A DNA stretch of 64,000 nt, taken from the NCBI RefSeq assembly GCF_047030795.1, contig NZ_JBKYIC010000005.1. One strand, 5' to 3'. Both the position numbers and the translations under genes were made by a program. Origin of the DNA: Frisingicoccus sp902471845. Lineage in GTDB: Bacteria; Bacillota; Clostridia; Lachnospirales; Lachnospiraceae. Under the pieces are notes generated by a model. That model was not told the DNA's origin and ran no database searches. It saw only the letters and a program-made list of their open reading frames with translations. Positions 9,090 through 17,877 of the stretch are shown one piece after another; positions within the stretch are counted from its first letter, which is position 1; every line of letters starts with the position of its first letter.

Positions 9090-10276
9090 AAAAGATAGGA
9101 TTTGTTGTGCCATGGCATGGACAGAATATTCCTGGTGGTGCGGAAATGGCACTTCGCGGAGTGACTGAACATCTGAATAAAGCAGGTATTGATGTAGAAA
9201 TATTGACGACTTGCGTAAAAGATTTCATGTCGGATTGGAATACAAATTTTCATAAACCGGGATTGACGGTTGAAAATAGCATTCCTGTGCGGCGGTTTAA
9301 AGTGCGCAAACGCAATGTAGATGCGTTCAATCAGGTGAATATTAAGTTAATGAATGATGAGCGACTGGCGCCGGAAGAAGAAGAGATTTTCTGTAAAGAG
9401 ATGATCAACAGCCCGGATATGTATAAGTATATGAAGCGGCATCAAGATGAGTATCATTGCTTTGTTGGCATTCCGTATATGTTTGGACCCGTTTATTTTA
9501 TGTGTAAATATTTTCCGGAAAAGTCAGTCATGATTCCATGTTTTCATGAAGAAGCCTATATTTATATGGATGTGTTTAAAAAAGCATTTTCTAATATCCG
9601 GGGCATGCTTTTTAATGCGGAACCTGAGCGGGCGCTGGCAGAAAGGGTATATGATATTTCTAAACAAAAGTTGAGTGCGCCGGGGTTGGGGTTGGATATT
9701 TCTTTGAACTATGATGTTGAAAGGTTTCGGGCAAAGTTTGATATACAGGATCCATTTATCCTTTATGCCGGGCGAAAAGATGTAGGAAAAAATATTTACA
9801 CATTGATCCGGTATTTTCAGGAATACAAGAAACGAAATAAAAACAATCTCAAGCTGGTTTTGATTGGCGGTGGAAAAGTTAATATTCCGAGAACTCTTAA
9901 AGGCGAGGTGTACGATCTTGGGTTCGTATCTATTCAGGATAAATACGATGCTTATGGCGCTGCGCTGACATTATGCCAACCGTCAAAGCATGAAAGTTTT
10001 TCCTTCGTTATCATGGAGAGCTGGCTGTGCCGACGGCCGGTATTGGTACATGCTGGCTGCGATGTGACAAAACATTTTGCCGTAGCATCTCAGGGCGGAT
10101 TCTATTTTGACAATTATTTTGAGTTTCAGGAGCAGGTCAATTATTTGATTAATCATCCGGAAACGGCGGATCAAATGGGCAAAAATGGGCGAAAATTTGT
10201 CTTGGAGAATTTTGACTGGGATATTGTAACAAGAAAATACATTGAATTTTTTGAAGGATTATATGATAATGAATAA
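9086..10276 (+). CDS. GT4 family glycosyltransferase
   Basis: A 396-residue GT-B enzyme, similar in layout to the protein at 6817-8010. It has PGGAEMALRGVTEHL in the acceptor half, then YAGRKDVGKNIYTL and HESFSFVIMESW in the donor half. It overlaps the upstream gene by four bases. Its 3' end overlaps the plausible start region of the DUF6311-like membrane protein, which supports one transcript. It is probably a cytosolic enzyme of the same glycan; donor and linkage are unknown. Confidence 0.84.
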   Translation: MKKIGFVVPWHGQNIPGGAEMALRGVTEHLNKAGIDVEILTTCVKDFMSDWNTNFHKPGLTVENSIPVRRFKVRKRNVDAFNQVNIKLMNDERLAPEEEEIFCKEMINSPDMYKYMKRHQDEYHCFVGIPYMFGPVYFMCKYFPEKSVMIPCFHEEAYIYMDVFKKAFSNIRGMLFNAEPERALAERVYDISKQKLSAPGLGLDISLNYDVERFRAKFDIQDPFILYAGRKDVGKNIYTLIRYFQEYKKRNKNNLKLVLIGGGKVNIPRTLKGEVYDLGFVSIQDKYDAYGAALTLCQPSKHESFSFVIMESWLCRRPVLVHAGCDVTKHFAVASQGGFYFDNYFEFQEQVNYLINHPETADQMGKNGRKFVLENFDWDIVTRKYIEFFEGLYDNE

Positions 10277-11954
10277 TCGTGCAGACAGTATTTATCAAAA
10301 TATAACAAAAAAAGAGATAATTAAAATATTTTGTGTGGGAAGTTTGATTGGAATTATTGTATTTTTAGCATGTTATGGGTGGAAAATTCTTGATGTGACG
10401 AATGATTCATGGTTGTTTACTGGCCAGGATATATCTCAGCATTATATTGGCTGGAAATTTTACCGAGCATCAGCATGGCATTTTCCAATTGGACAAATTG
10501 ATGGTATTATTTATCCGGATACATCATGTATTGTTTTTACGGATTCTATACCATTATTTGCTATTTTTTTCAAGATTTTATCGCCTATATTACCGGAAAC
10601 TTTTCAGTATTTTGGAATTTGGGGGATAGTGACCTATCTTTTGGTTGGGGGAATTTCTGCAGTTATTGTTCGGAAAAGTACGGAAAGCTGTTGGTTGTGT
10701 TGGATTGGTTCAGGGTTTTTCTGTCTTTCTCCATATGTGTTTCAGAGAATGTATGGACATACAGCACTGGCTGGTCACTGGATTATTTTATTAGCCATAG
10801 GAATATGGATATATAAACCATTTTTTTCAACTTTTCGAAGGAAATTAGGTGCGTGGACTGGACTGCTCATCATTGGTTCACTGGTACATATTTATTTTAT
10901 TCCCATGATTATGGTTTTTATGTTTGGTTTTTGCCTTCAGGATTTGTTTGAGAACAGCGGGTGGAAGGAAGATCTGGTTTTTGCCCCGATGACAGTAGTT
11001 GCAGATTTGATTGTATTGTATGCTGTAGGAGCATTTTCAAAATCGGGTGACTATAACGATAGCGGACTGGGAGTGTATAGTGCCAATTTGAATAGTCTAT
11101 TTAATCCAAACAACTATGCTCGGTATTTAAAAACACTTCCTATTAGACCTGGTCAGGATGAAGGCTTTGGATATTTGGGTTTAGGGATACTATTCCTTTT
11201 GGGATGCGCTTTAGGAATTTACATTGTATATAAAATTCGGTGTAGAAAGGGTATTGAACAAAACTTCGAAAAAGAAATTAGAAGAACGCAGATGGCATTT
11301 GGATGCAGTATGGTCGTAGTACTTTTTATTTTTCTTATTTTAGCATGGAGTCCGGAAATTGCATTCGGTACTAAAACAATAATGAGGATTCATTATCCGG
11401 AGGTGATTTTAAGAATTCTGTCGACATTTCGTGCTTCTGGAAGATTTATCTGGTGCGTGGGATATATAATTATGCTATACTGTGTTATGACTGTTTGTCG
11501 ATATTCAATGAAAAAGGTGGCATATGTTTGTGTGGCAGGAGCTTTGGCTTTGCAGTTAGCGGATATGCGGTGGATAATTGAGTCAAAAAAAGTGATGTTA
11601 TCTACATCAAGTCAAATAAATTCCATGATGTCAGACCAATGGGAACAACTGGCAGAGGGTAAAGAACATTTAATTATTTTACCTTATAGCACAGTACAAG
11701 GGGAGCGTGGCATAGAAGGTTCTTACGAGATGGGTAACTTTGCTGTAGATCATGGCATGACAATAAATTACTTTCCGGTAGCCAGATTAGATTTTGAAAA
11801 AATAGCATTGAACGATAATCAATATATTGAAGATTTGATAAATGGTAATGATGGAGAAAAAAATATGTATATTTTGGATACCGATAATCGGGCAAAAGAG
11901 TTAGGACTGACTTTGTATATTGTTGATGGATATCGAGTTGGAATTTTACAATAA
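10263..11954 (+). CDS. DUF6311-like multi-pass membrane protein (GT-C-like)
   Basis: About 563 residues with roughly ten hydrophobic segments. The first outward loop contains NDSWLFTGQDISQHYIGWKF and TDSIPLFAIFFKILSPILPE, which I recognise as the DUF6311 family of clostridial surface-polysaccharide clusters. Such proteins look like GT-C enzymes, which take sugars from polyprenyl-phosphate donors on the outer face. The soluble C-terminus (about 440-563) may be extracytoplasmic. I start at ATG 10263, four bases after GAAGGA; ATG 10269 and TTG 10242 are alternatives. The next gene encodes a polyprenol-phosphate GT2, the expected donor-making partner. Confidence 0.75.
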   Translation: MIMNNRADSIYQNITKKEIIKIFCVGSLIGIIVFLACYGWKILDVTNDSWLFTGQDISQHYIGWKFYRASAWHFPIGQIDGIIYPDTSCIVFTDSIPLFAIFFKILSPILPETFQYFGIWGIVTYLLVGGISAVIVRKSTESCWLCWIGSGFFCLSPYVFQRMYGHTALAGHWIILLAIGIWIYKPFFSTFRRKLGAWTGLLIIGSLVHIYFIPMIMVFMFGFCLQDLFENSGWKEDLVFAPMTVVADLIVLYAVGAFSKSGDYNDSGLGVYSANLNSLFNPNNYARYLKTLPIRPGQDEGFGYLGLGILFLLGCALGIYIVYKIRCRKGIEQNFEKEIRRTQMAFGCSMVVVLFIFLILAWSPEIAFGTKTIMRIHYPEVILRILSTFRASGRFIWCVGYIIMLYCVMTVCRYSMKKVAYVCVAGALALQLADMRWIIESKKVMLSTSSQINSMMSDQWEQLAEGKEHLIILPYSTVQGERGIEGSYEMGNFAVDHGMTINYFPVARLDFEKIALNDNQYIEDLINGNDGEKNMYILDTDNRAKELGLTLYIVDGYRVGILQ

Positions 11955-11974
11955 AATAAAGAGAGGAAAGTAAT

Positions 11975-12718
11975 ATGCTTAATACAGAAAAAAAGTTATC
12001 AATTGTAATGCCGGCGTATAATGAAGGGGAAAATATTTATCAAAATTTACAGACAGTTTCGCTTACTATTTCTAAGTTTATGAGGCGATATGAAATTATT
12101 GCGGTTAATGATGGTAGTCAGGATGATACAAAATCAGAAATTATACGTTGTATGAAAAATGATACCCACATTCATATAGTAAGTTATAAAAAGAATCGTG
12201 GTAAAGGAAATGCCATTAAATGTGGTGTGTCTAAGGCAACGGGCGATTTTATTGCTTTTCTTGATTCGGATTTGGACATACCTCCGTCACAGATTGAACA
12301 ATATATGATACCATTGATAAATGACAAGGCGGATGTTGTCATTGGGTCGAAAATGCATAAAGAATCAAAACTAGAATATCCATTAATTCGAAAAATTATT
12401 AGTTATGGATACTATTGTATGTTGAAGGTACTTTTCAGGTTGGGGGTTAAAGATACACAGACTGGGCTTAAGGTTTTTAAGGCTGATGCTTTAAAAGCGA
12501 TTATGCCGTTAATTAGAACTCAGGGATTTGCATATGATATTGAGATATTGGTGGCACTAAATTGTAGAAAATATCGAATCATGGAGATGCCTGTGAAATT
12601 AGTATTCCGCCGGGGAAAAGGAATGGGGCGTATTAAATTGAAGGATATACTAAAAGTATTTAAAGATACATGGGCGATATTTTATAGAGCTAATATTAGG
12701 AAATCATATTGCAAATAA
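11975..12718 (+). CDS. Polyprenol-phosphate glycosyltransferase, DPM1-like GT2
   Basis: A 247-residue GT2 enzyme without membrane segments. It begins LSIVMPAYNEGENI, has VNDGSQDDT, the GKGNAIKCGV loop and the metal motif DSD (97-99) in FLDSDLDIPPSQ, and ends with a basic stretch RRGKGMGRIKLKD. These are the features of dolichol-phosphate mannosyltransferase-like enzymes, which load a sugar onto a polyprenyl phosphate. The product probably feeds a GT-C enzyme on the outer face, such as the neighbour at 10263 or 17878. AGAGGAAAG precedes ATG 11975. Confidence 0.85.
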   Translation: MLNTEKKLSIVMPAYNEGENIYQNLQTVSLTISKFMRRYEIIAVNDGSQDDTKSEIIRCMKNDTHIHIVSYKKNRGKGNAIKCGVSKATGDFIAFLDSDLDIPPSQIEQYMIPLINDKADVVIGSKMHKESKLEYPLIRKIISYGYYCMLKVLFRLGVKDTQTGLKVFKADALKAIMPLIRTQGFAYDIEILVALNCRKYRIMEMPVKLVFRRGKGMGRIKLKDILKVFKDTWAIFYRANIRKSYCK

Positions 12719-12766
12719 TATATTTAAAATACAGAAAACAGAGGATGAAAGTAAAGAGGTGCAACA

Positions 12767-13546
12767 ATGAAAGTTGTTATATTAGCAGGTGGATTTGGAA
12801 CAAGAATTAGTGAAGAGAGTCATTTGAAGCCAAAGCCAATGATTGAAATTGGAGAGAAGCCAATTTTGTGGCATATCATGAAAGAATACAGTCATTATGG
12901 TCATAACGATTTCATTATATGTTGCGGATATAAACAACATATGATTAAAGAATATTTTGCAGATTACTATCTGTATAACAGTGATGTAACATTTGATTTT
13001 GGGCATGAGAATAAAATGATTGTCCATAGTAATGTGTCTGAACCTTGGAAGGTGACGCTGGTTGATACCGGATTAAACACAATGACGGGTGGTCGTATTA
13101 AACGTATAAAGAAGTATGTAGGAAATGAAGCGTTTCTCATGACATATGGAGATGGTGTTGCAGATATTAATATCAATGAATTGATTTCTTTTCATAAAAA
13201 AAATAAAAAAATAGCAACATTAACAGCGGTTCATGTAGGGCAGCGATTTGGTGTACTAGATATTGATCGTGATGATTGCTCGATTAAAGCGTTTCGTGAG
13301 AAATCAATGGCAGATGGTAGTCGAATTAATGCAGGCTACATGGTGTTAGAACCTGAGATTTTTGATTACATCGATGGTGACAGTACAGTATTTGAACAAG
13401 AGCCATTGAGAAGATTAGCGGAAAATAATCAGTTAGATGCATATAAGCATAATGGATTTTGGCAGTGTATGGATACGAAACGCGAGATGGAAATGCTGGA
13501 AGAAATGTGGGCATCTGGAAAAGCACCATGGAAAGTGTGGGACTGA
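12767..13546 (+). CDS. rfbF: Glucose-1-phosphate cytidylyltransferase
   Basis: 259 residues, the usual family length. It starts MKVVILAGGFGTR (nucleotide-binding loop at residues 8-13), followed by KPKPMIEIGEKPILWHIMK, and ends in the cytidylyltransferase pattern MDTKREMEMLEEMW. The enzyme makes CDP-glucose from CTP and glucose 1-phosphate (EC 2.7.7.33), the first committed step to CDP-3,6-dideoxyhexoses. It is followed directly by the 4,6-dehydratase and the E1 dehydrase, the classic order in Salmonella and Yersinia O-antigen loci. GAGGTG lies ahead of the ATG. Confidence 0.95.
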   Translation: MKVVILAGGFGTRISEESHLKPKPMIEIGEKPILWHIMKEYSHYGHNDFIICCGYKQHMIKEYFADYYLYNSDVTFDFGHENKMIVHSNVSEPWKVTLVDTGLNTMTGGRIKRIKKYVGNEAFLMTYGDGVADININELISFHKKNKKIATLTAVHVGQRFGVLDIDRDDCSIKAFREKSMADGSRINAGYMVLEPEIFDYIDGDSTVFEQEPLRRLAENNQLDAYKHNGFWQCMDTKREMEMLEEMWASGKAPWKVWD

Positions 13547-13550
13547 TATA

Positions 13551-14615
13551 ATGGGTATGGAATTCTTTAAAGGAAAAACAGTATTGGTGACTGGACATAC
13601 AGGGTTTAAAGGAGCATGGTTGTGTAAAATGCTGGTGAATGCAGGCGCTGATGTTGTGGGATACGCATTAAATCCTCCAACGGAACCGAGCTTATTTGAA
13701 TTAATTGATTTAAAGCATAGGATGCATTCAATTATTGGTGATATTCGAGATTTAAAACATTTAGAAAATGTTTTTGCGGAGTACCAGCCAGAAATTGTGA
13801 TGCATTTGGCGGCTCAGCCCATTGTTCGGGACTCTTATAAAAATCCAGTTTATACATATGAAACAAATGTAATGGGCACGGTCAATATATGTGAGTGTGT
13901 TCGCTTGAATCCGTGTGTAAAATCTTTTTTAAATGTCACTACAGATAAGGTGTATCATAATAATGAGTGGGAATGGGGATACCGTGAGAATGACCCGTTA
14001 GATGGCTATGACCCTTATAGTAACAGTAAATCCTGCTCCGAACTTGTTACACATAGTTACATTAATTCGTTTTTTAACGAAATGGACGTGGCAGTGTCAA
14101 CGGCAAGAGCAGGTAATGTGATTGGCGGCGGCGATTTTGCCAATGACCGTATTATTCCGGATTGTATACGGGCGGTGCAGAAAGGGGAGGATATTATTGT
14201 TCGAAATCCCCATTCGACACGGCCTTATCAGCATGTCCTGGAACCATTGGCCGCATATTTGATGATCGTGCAGAAACAGTATGAAAATAGAAAATATGCG
14301 GGTTTTTATAATGTGGGGCCTGATGACTGTGACTGTGTTACAACTGGTGATTTGGTGGATTTGTTTTGCGAATGTTGGGGTGAGGGGCAGTCTTGGGAAA
14401 ATCGTTTTATGGGAGGACCGCATGAAGCAAATTTCCTTAAATTAGATTGTTCAAAACTAAAAAATGTTTTCGGATGGAAACCAAGATGGCATGTCAAGGA
14501 AGCTATTCATTATACAGTAGATTGGGCAAAAAATTATTTTGAAGGACAGAACATTTCTGAATGTATGGACAGGCAGATAGAGGAATTTTTAAATGGAGGA
14601 AAGAACCATGTTTGA
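13551..14615 (+). CDS. rfbG: CDP-glucose 4,6-dehydratase
   Basis: An extended short-chain dehydrogenase of about 354 residues. The NAD loop TGHTGFKG lies at residues 14-21, the catalytic TTDKVY motif follows, and the YxxxK pair is in YSNSK (156-160). FFKGKTVLVTGHTGFKGAWL is characteristic of the CDP-glucose enzyme (EC 4.2.1.45), distinguishing it from the dTDP or GDP homologues. It yields CDP-4-keto-6-deoxyglucose. I start at ATG 13551; the open frame extends upstream into rfbF, but only this start fits the family. Its 3' end overlaps the rfbH ribosome site. Confidence 0.94.
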   Translation: MGMEFFKGKTVLVTGHTGFKGAWLCKMLVNAGADVVGYALNPPTEPSLFELIDLKHRMHSIIGDIRDLKHLENVFAEYQPEIVMHLAAQPIVRDSYKNPVYTYETNVMGTVNICECVRLNPCVKSFLNVTTDKVYHNNEWEWGYRENDPLDGYDPYSNSKSCSELVTHSYINSFFNEMDVAVSTARAGNVIGGGDFANDRIIPDCIRAVQKGEDIIVRNPHSTRPYQHVLEPLAAYLMIVQKQYENRKYAGFYNVGPDDCDCVTTGDLVDLFCECWGEGQSWENRFMGGPHEANFLKLDCSKLKNVFGWKPRWHVKEAIHYTVDWAKNYFEGQNISECMDRQIEEFLNGGKNHV

Positions 14616-15945
14616 GAATAAAACAGAAAAACAGGCGAAAGAAGAAATTTTAGGTCTTGTTAAAGAATATTGTGAAACATTTCATAATATAAAGAAAGAA
14701 TTTAAAGAAGGGGATAGAATTTCTTATGCTTCCAGAGTCTATGATAGCGCAGAGATGATAAATTTAGTAGACAGCTCTTTGGAATTCTGGTTAACATCCG
14801 GCCGTTATACGGATAAATTTGAAAAACAACTGGGCGAATATTTGGGAGTAAGGTATTGTTCTTTAGTAAACTCAGGTTCTTCAGCAAACTTAAATGCGTT
14901 TATGGCATTGACATCACCGCTTTTAGGTGATAGGAAAATTGAACGTGGCGATGAGGTTATTACTGTAGCAGCGGGATTTCCAACAACTGTGACTCCAATT
15001 ATTCAGTATGGAGCGGTCCCTGTATTTGTTGATGTGACAATTCCTCAATATAATATCGATGTCAATGCACTTGAAGAAGCGTATTCGGCTAAAACAAAAG
15101 CAGTTATGATTGCTCATACATTGGGAAATCCATTTGATTTGAAAGCAGTCAAGGAATTTTGCGACAAGCATAATCTCTGGCTGATCGAAGATAACTGTGA
15201 TGCTTTGGGTTCACGGTATACAATTAATGGAGAGGAAAAGTTCACGGGGACTATAGGTGATATCGGTACTTCCAGTTTCTATCCACCACATCATATGACC
15301 ATGGGTGAAGGAGGAGCTGTTTATACAAACAATCCATTATTAAATAAATGTATTCGTTCTTTCCGTGATTGGGGACGTGACTGTGTATGTGCATCTGGCC
15401 AGGACAATCTTTGTGGTCATCGTTTTGATAGACAGTATGGTGAATTGCCATTAGGCTATGACCATAAATATGTATATTCTCATTTTGGATATAATCTTAA
15501 AGCAACAGATATGCAGGCGGCCATTGGATGCGCACAGTTAGAAAAGTTTCCATCTTTTGTAGAACGCCGTCGTCATAATTTTGAACGATTAAAAAAAGCT
15601 TTAGCTGGCATTGAAGATAAACTGATTTTGCCAGTAGCCTGTCCGGACTCAAATCCAAGCTGGTTTGGATTTTTGCTTACATGTAAAGAGGGAGTGGACC
15701 GAAATGAAGTAGTCCGGTATGTAGAAGATCATGGTGTTCAGACGCGGATGCTTTTTGCTGGAAATTTGATTAAACATCCATGTTTTGATGAAATGAGAAA
15801 AACAGGTGAAGGTTATCGAGTGGTCGGAAACTTAGAGAACACAGATCGAATTATGAAGGATACATTCTGGGTTGGGGTATATCCAGGAATGACAGATGAA
15901 ATGATTGATTATATGGCAAAAGTTATTAAAGAAGCGATTCAGTAA
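14608..15945 (+). CDS. rfbH: CDP-4-keto-6-deoxyglucose 3-dehydrase (E1), iron-sulfur PMP enzyme
   Basis: A 445-residue member of the aspartate-aminotransferase-fold sugar family. Where aminotransferases carry a PLP lysine, this one has His in FYPPHHMTMGEGG, the hallmark of the E1 dehydrase, which uses PMP and does not form the internal aldimine. Downstream cysteines in RDCVCASGQDNLCGH match the [2Fe-2S] ligands known for this family. With a reductase (E3) it removes the 3-hydroxyl to give CDP-4-keto-3,6-dideoxyglucose. No E3-like ferredoxin reductase gene is in the window, so the partner must be elsewhere. The ATG at 14608 follows GGAGGA (14595-14600) by 7 bases; ATG 14593 is less well placed. 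Confidence 0.95.
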   Translation: MFENKTEKQAKEEILGLVKEYCETFHNIKKEFKEGDRISYASRVYDSAEMINLVDSSLEFWLTSGRYTDKFEKQLGEYLGVRYCSLVNSGSSANLNAFMALTSPLLGDRKIERGDEVITVAAGFPTTVTPIIQYGAVPVFVDVTIPQYNIDVNALEEAYSAKTKAVMIAHTLGNPFDLKAVKEFCDKHNLWLIEDNCDALGSRYTINGEEKFTGTIGDIGTSSFYPPHHMTMGEGGAVYTNNPLLNKCIRSFRDWGRDCVCASGQDNLCGHRFDRQYGELPLGYDHKYVYSHFGYNLKATDMQAAIGCAQLEKFPSFVERRRHNFERLKKALAGIEDKLILPVACPDSNPSWFGFLLTCKEGVDRNEVVRYVEDHGVQTRMLFAGNLIKHPCFDEMRKTGEGYRVVGNLENTDRIMKDTFWVGVYPGMTDEMIDYMAKVIKEAIQ

Positions 15946-15960
15946 GGCATATGGAGATTT

Positions 15961-16905
15961 ATGATGACCAATATGAAAAGAATAGTGATTACAGGACCAA
16001 CGGGGGCAATAGGAATTGCCATTATAGAGCAAATGATAAAAAGAGGTATAGAAGTTTTGGCAATTTGCAATCCACTATCTAAAAGGAGTTATAGACTTCC
16101 AGAGAGTTCCTTAATTAAAATAATACGATGTGATTTGAATGATTTAAATAAGTTGAACCTTAAAAACAATCAGCCGTATGATGTTTTTTATCATTTGGGT
16201 TGGAAAGGTACGGTAGGAGAAGAGCGTAATAATACTTTTTTGCAAAACAAGAATGTTGAAAATGCTTTAGATGCAGTAGATTTAGCTAAGAAATTAGGGT
16301 GTCATACTTTTATAGGGGTTGGCTCCCAAGCTGAATACGGAAAGGCAGAGACGAATCTTAAGGCTGATACAGCTACGAATCCTCAAACAGGTTATGGAAT
16401 GGCGAAATTGTGTGCTGGAATGTTGACACGTTTGAGATGTGAGCAAATTGGTATTAGGCATATATGGGTTCGAGTATTAAGCGTGTATGGCCCGTATGAT
16501 AATGAAAATTCTATGGTTATGTCAATAATCCGGAAATTGCTTTTAGGAGAATCGCCAAATACAACAAAAGGAGAGCAACTTTGGGATTACTTATATAGCG
16601 AAGATGCGGGAAAAGCCCTTTTTTTGTTAGGATTATATGGCCGAGATAAAGCAATATATTGTCTTGGAAGCGGCAAAGCTCGTCCGATAAGAGATTATAT
16701 CCAAGATATTCGAATGGTCATAAATAGTGATATAGAAATAAATTTTGGAGCAATTGAATATATACCTGGACAGATTATGTATCTATGTGCTGACATTGCG
16801 GATTTAAAGCGGGATACGGGATTTTATCCGGATACGAATTTTATTGATGGCATTAAAAAAACTGTTATGTGGTGTAAGACAACTATGGTGGAGAGTTTAA
16901 AATGA
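15961..16905 (+). CDS. NAD(P)-dependent epimerase/reductase, probably acting on a CDP-dideoxyhexose
   Basis: A 314-residue extended SDR. The cofactor loop is TGPTGAIG, and the catalytic pair is YGMAK, preceded by the Ser in GVGSQAEYG. It follows rfbF-G-H, the position occupied in other loci by the 4-keto reductases (abequose or paratose synthase, RfbJ/RfbS) or the yersiniose reductase YerF. It therefore probably reduces a CDP-3,6-dideoxy-4-ketosugar or its branched derivative; which product forms cannot be decided by eye. Its stop overlaps the next start (ATGA at 16902-16905). Base composition is more AT-rich than in rfbABCD. Confidence 0.78.
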   Translation: MMTNMKRIVITGPTGAIGIAIIEQMIKRGIEVLAICNPLSKRSYRLPESSLIKIIRCDLNDLNKLNLKNNQPYDVFYHLGWKGTVGEERNNTFLQNKNVENALDAVDLAKKLGCHTFIGVGSQAEYGKAETNLKADTATNPQTGYGMAKLCAGMLTRLRCEQIGIRHIWVRVLSVYGPYDNENSMVMSIIRKLLLGESPNTTKGEQLWDYLYSEDAGKALFLLGLYGRDKAIYCLGSGKARPIRDYIQDIRMVINSDIEINFGAIEYIPGQIMYLCADIADLKRDTGFYPDTNFIDGIKKTVMWCKTTMVESLK

Positions 16906-17840
16906 AAAAGATTAGTGTTTTAGTTCCATGTTTTAATGAAAAAGAAAATGTTGTGGATATAAGCAAAGCAATAGTCAAAGAAATAGAGACAAAGTTACCA
17001 CAATATGAGTATGAATTGGTTTTTATTGATAATTGTTCGACGGATGGAACAAGAGATTTATTAAGAGGAATATGCAGTGAAAATTTCAAGATTAAAGCAA
17101 TCTTAAATGCAAGAAATTTTGGGCAGTTCAATTCTCCGTTTTATGGTATGTGTCAGACGACCGGCGACTGTACAATTACTATGTGTTGTGATTTTCAGGA
17201 TCCGGTTGAAATGATTCCGCGATTTGTCGAAGAATGGGAAAAGGGATATAAGATTGTTAGTGCGATTAAAACATCCAGTAAGGAAAATGGATTAATATAT
17301 CTACTGCGGACGATTTATTATAAAATGATACATAAAATGTCTTCTGTTGATATGATTGAGCATTTTACTGGCTTTGGATTGTATGATAAAAGCTTTATAA
17401 ACTTATTAAAAGAATTAGATGATCCAATACCTTTCATTCGAGGTATAGTTGCAGAGTTTGGATATAAGAGAAAAGAAATAGAATATGAGCAACCGAGGAG
17501 AAAAGCGGGAAAGACTCATAATAATTGGTATAGCTTATACGATGCAGCGATGCTTAGTATTACATCTTATACAAAAGTTGGTTTAAGGTTAGCCACATTT
17601 GGAGGTTTTCTGTGTTCAGCAATAAGCTTTTTGGTTGGGGTAATATATTTAATTTTGAAAATTTTAAATTGGAGTAGTTTTCAGGCCGGCATAGCTCCGC
17701 TTATCATAGGAATGTGTTTTATTGGCTCTATTCAGTTATTGTTTATTGGTTTATTGGGCGAGTATATTATGAATATTAATACCCGAGTTATGCATAGGCC
17801 ATTAGTTGTTGAAGAAGAAAGAATTAACTTTTTAAAGTGA
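16902..17840 (+). CDS. Membrane-anchored polyprenol-phosphate glycosyltransferase (GtrB/ArnC-like GT2)
   Basis: 312 residues. A GT2 catalytic domain (LVPCFNEKENV, FIDNCSTDGT, CCDFQDP as DxD-type site) is followed by two C-terminal transmembrane helices (about 228-255 and 262-290). This is the GtrB/ArnC/DPMS layout, in which the enzyme charges undecaprenyl phosphate with one sugar for use on the outer face. It is translationally coupled to the SDR reductase before it and is followed by a very large GT-C-like protein. A two- or three-component side-chain decoration using the dideoxy sugar is a reasonable inference. Confidence 0.87.
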   Translation: MKKISVLVPCFNEKENVVDISKAIVKEIETKLPQYEYELVFIDNCSTDGTRDLLRGICSENFKIKAILNARNFGQFNSPFYGMCQTTGDCTITMCCDFQDPVEMIPRFVEEWEKGYKIVSAIKTSSKENGLIYLLRTIYYKMIHKMSSVDMIEHFTGFGLYDKSFINLLKELDDPIPFIRGIVAEFGYKRKEIEYEQPRRKAGKTHNNWYSLYDAAMLSITSYTKVGLRLATFGGFLCSAISFLVGVIYLILKILNWSSFQAGIAPLIIGMCFIGSIQLLFIGLLGEYIMNINTRVMHRPLVVEEERINFLK

Positions 17841-17877
17841 AATTGAGAAAAACTAGTGTTTTGAGGAGAAAAACTCG

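Noticed and set aside
12719..12766. Promoter ahead of rfbF
   Set aside because: Only 48 bases, AT-rich, no paired -35/-10 boxes; read-through from upstream is simpler.
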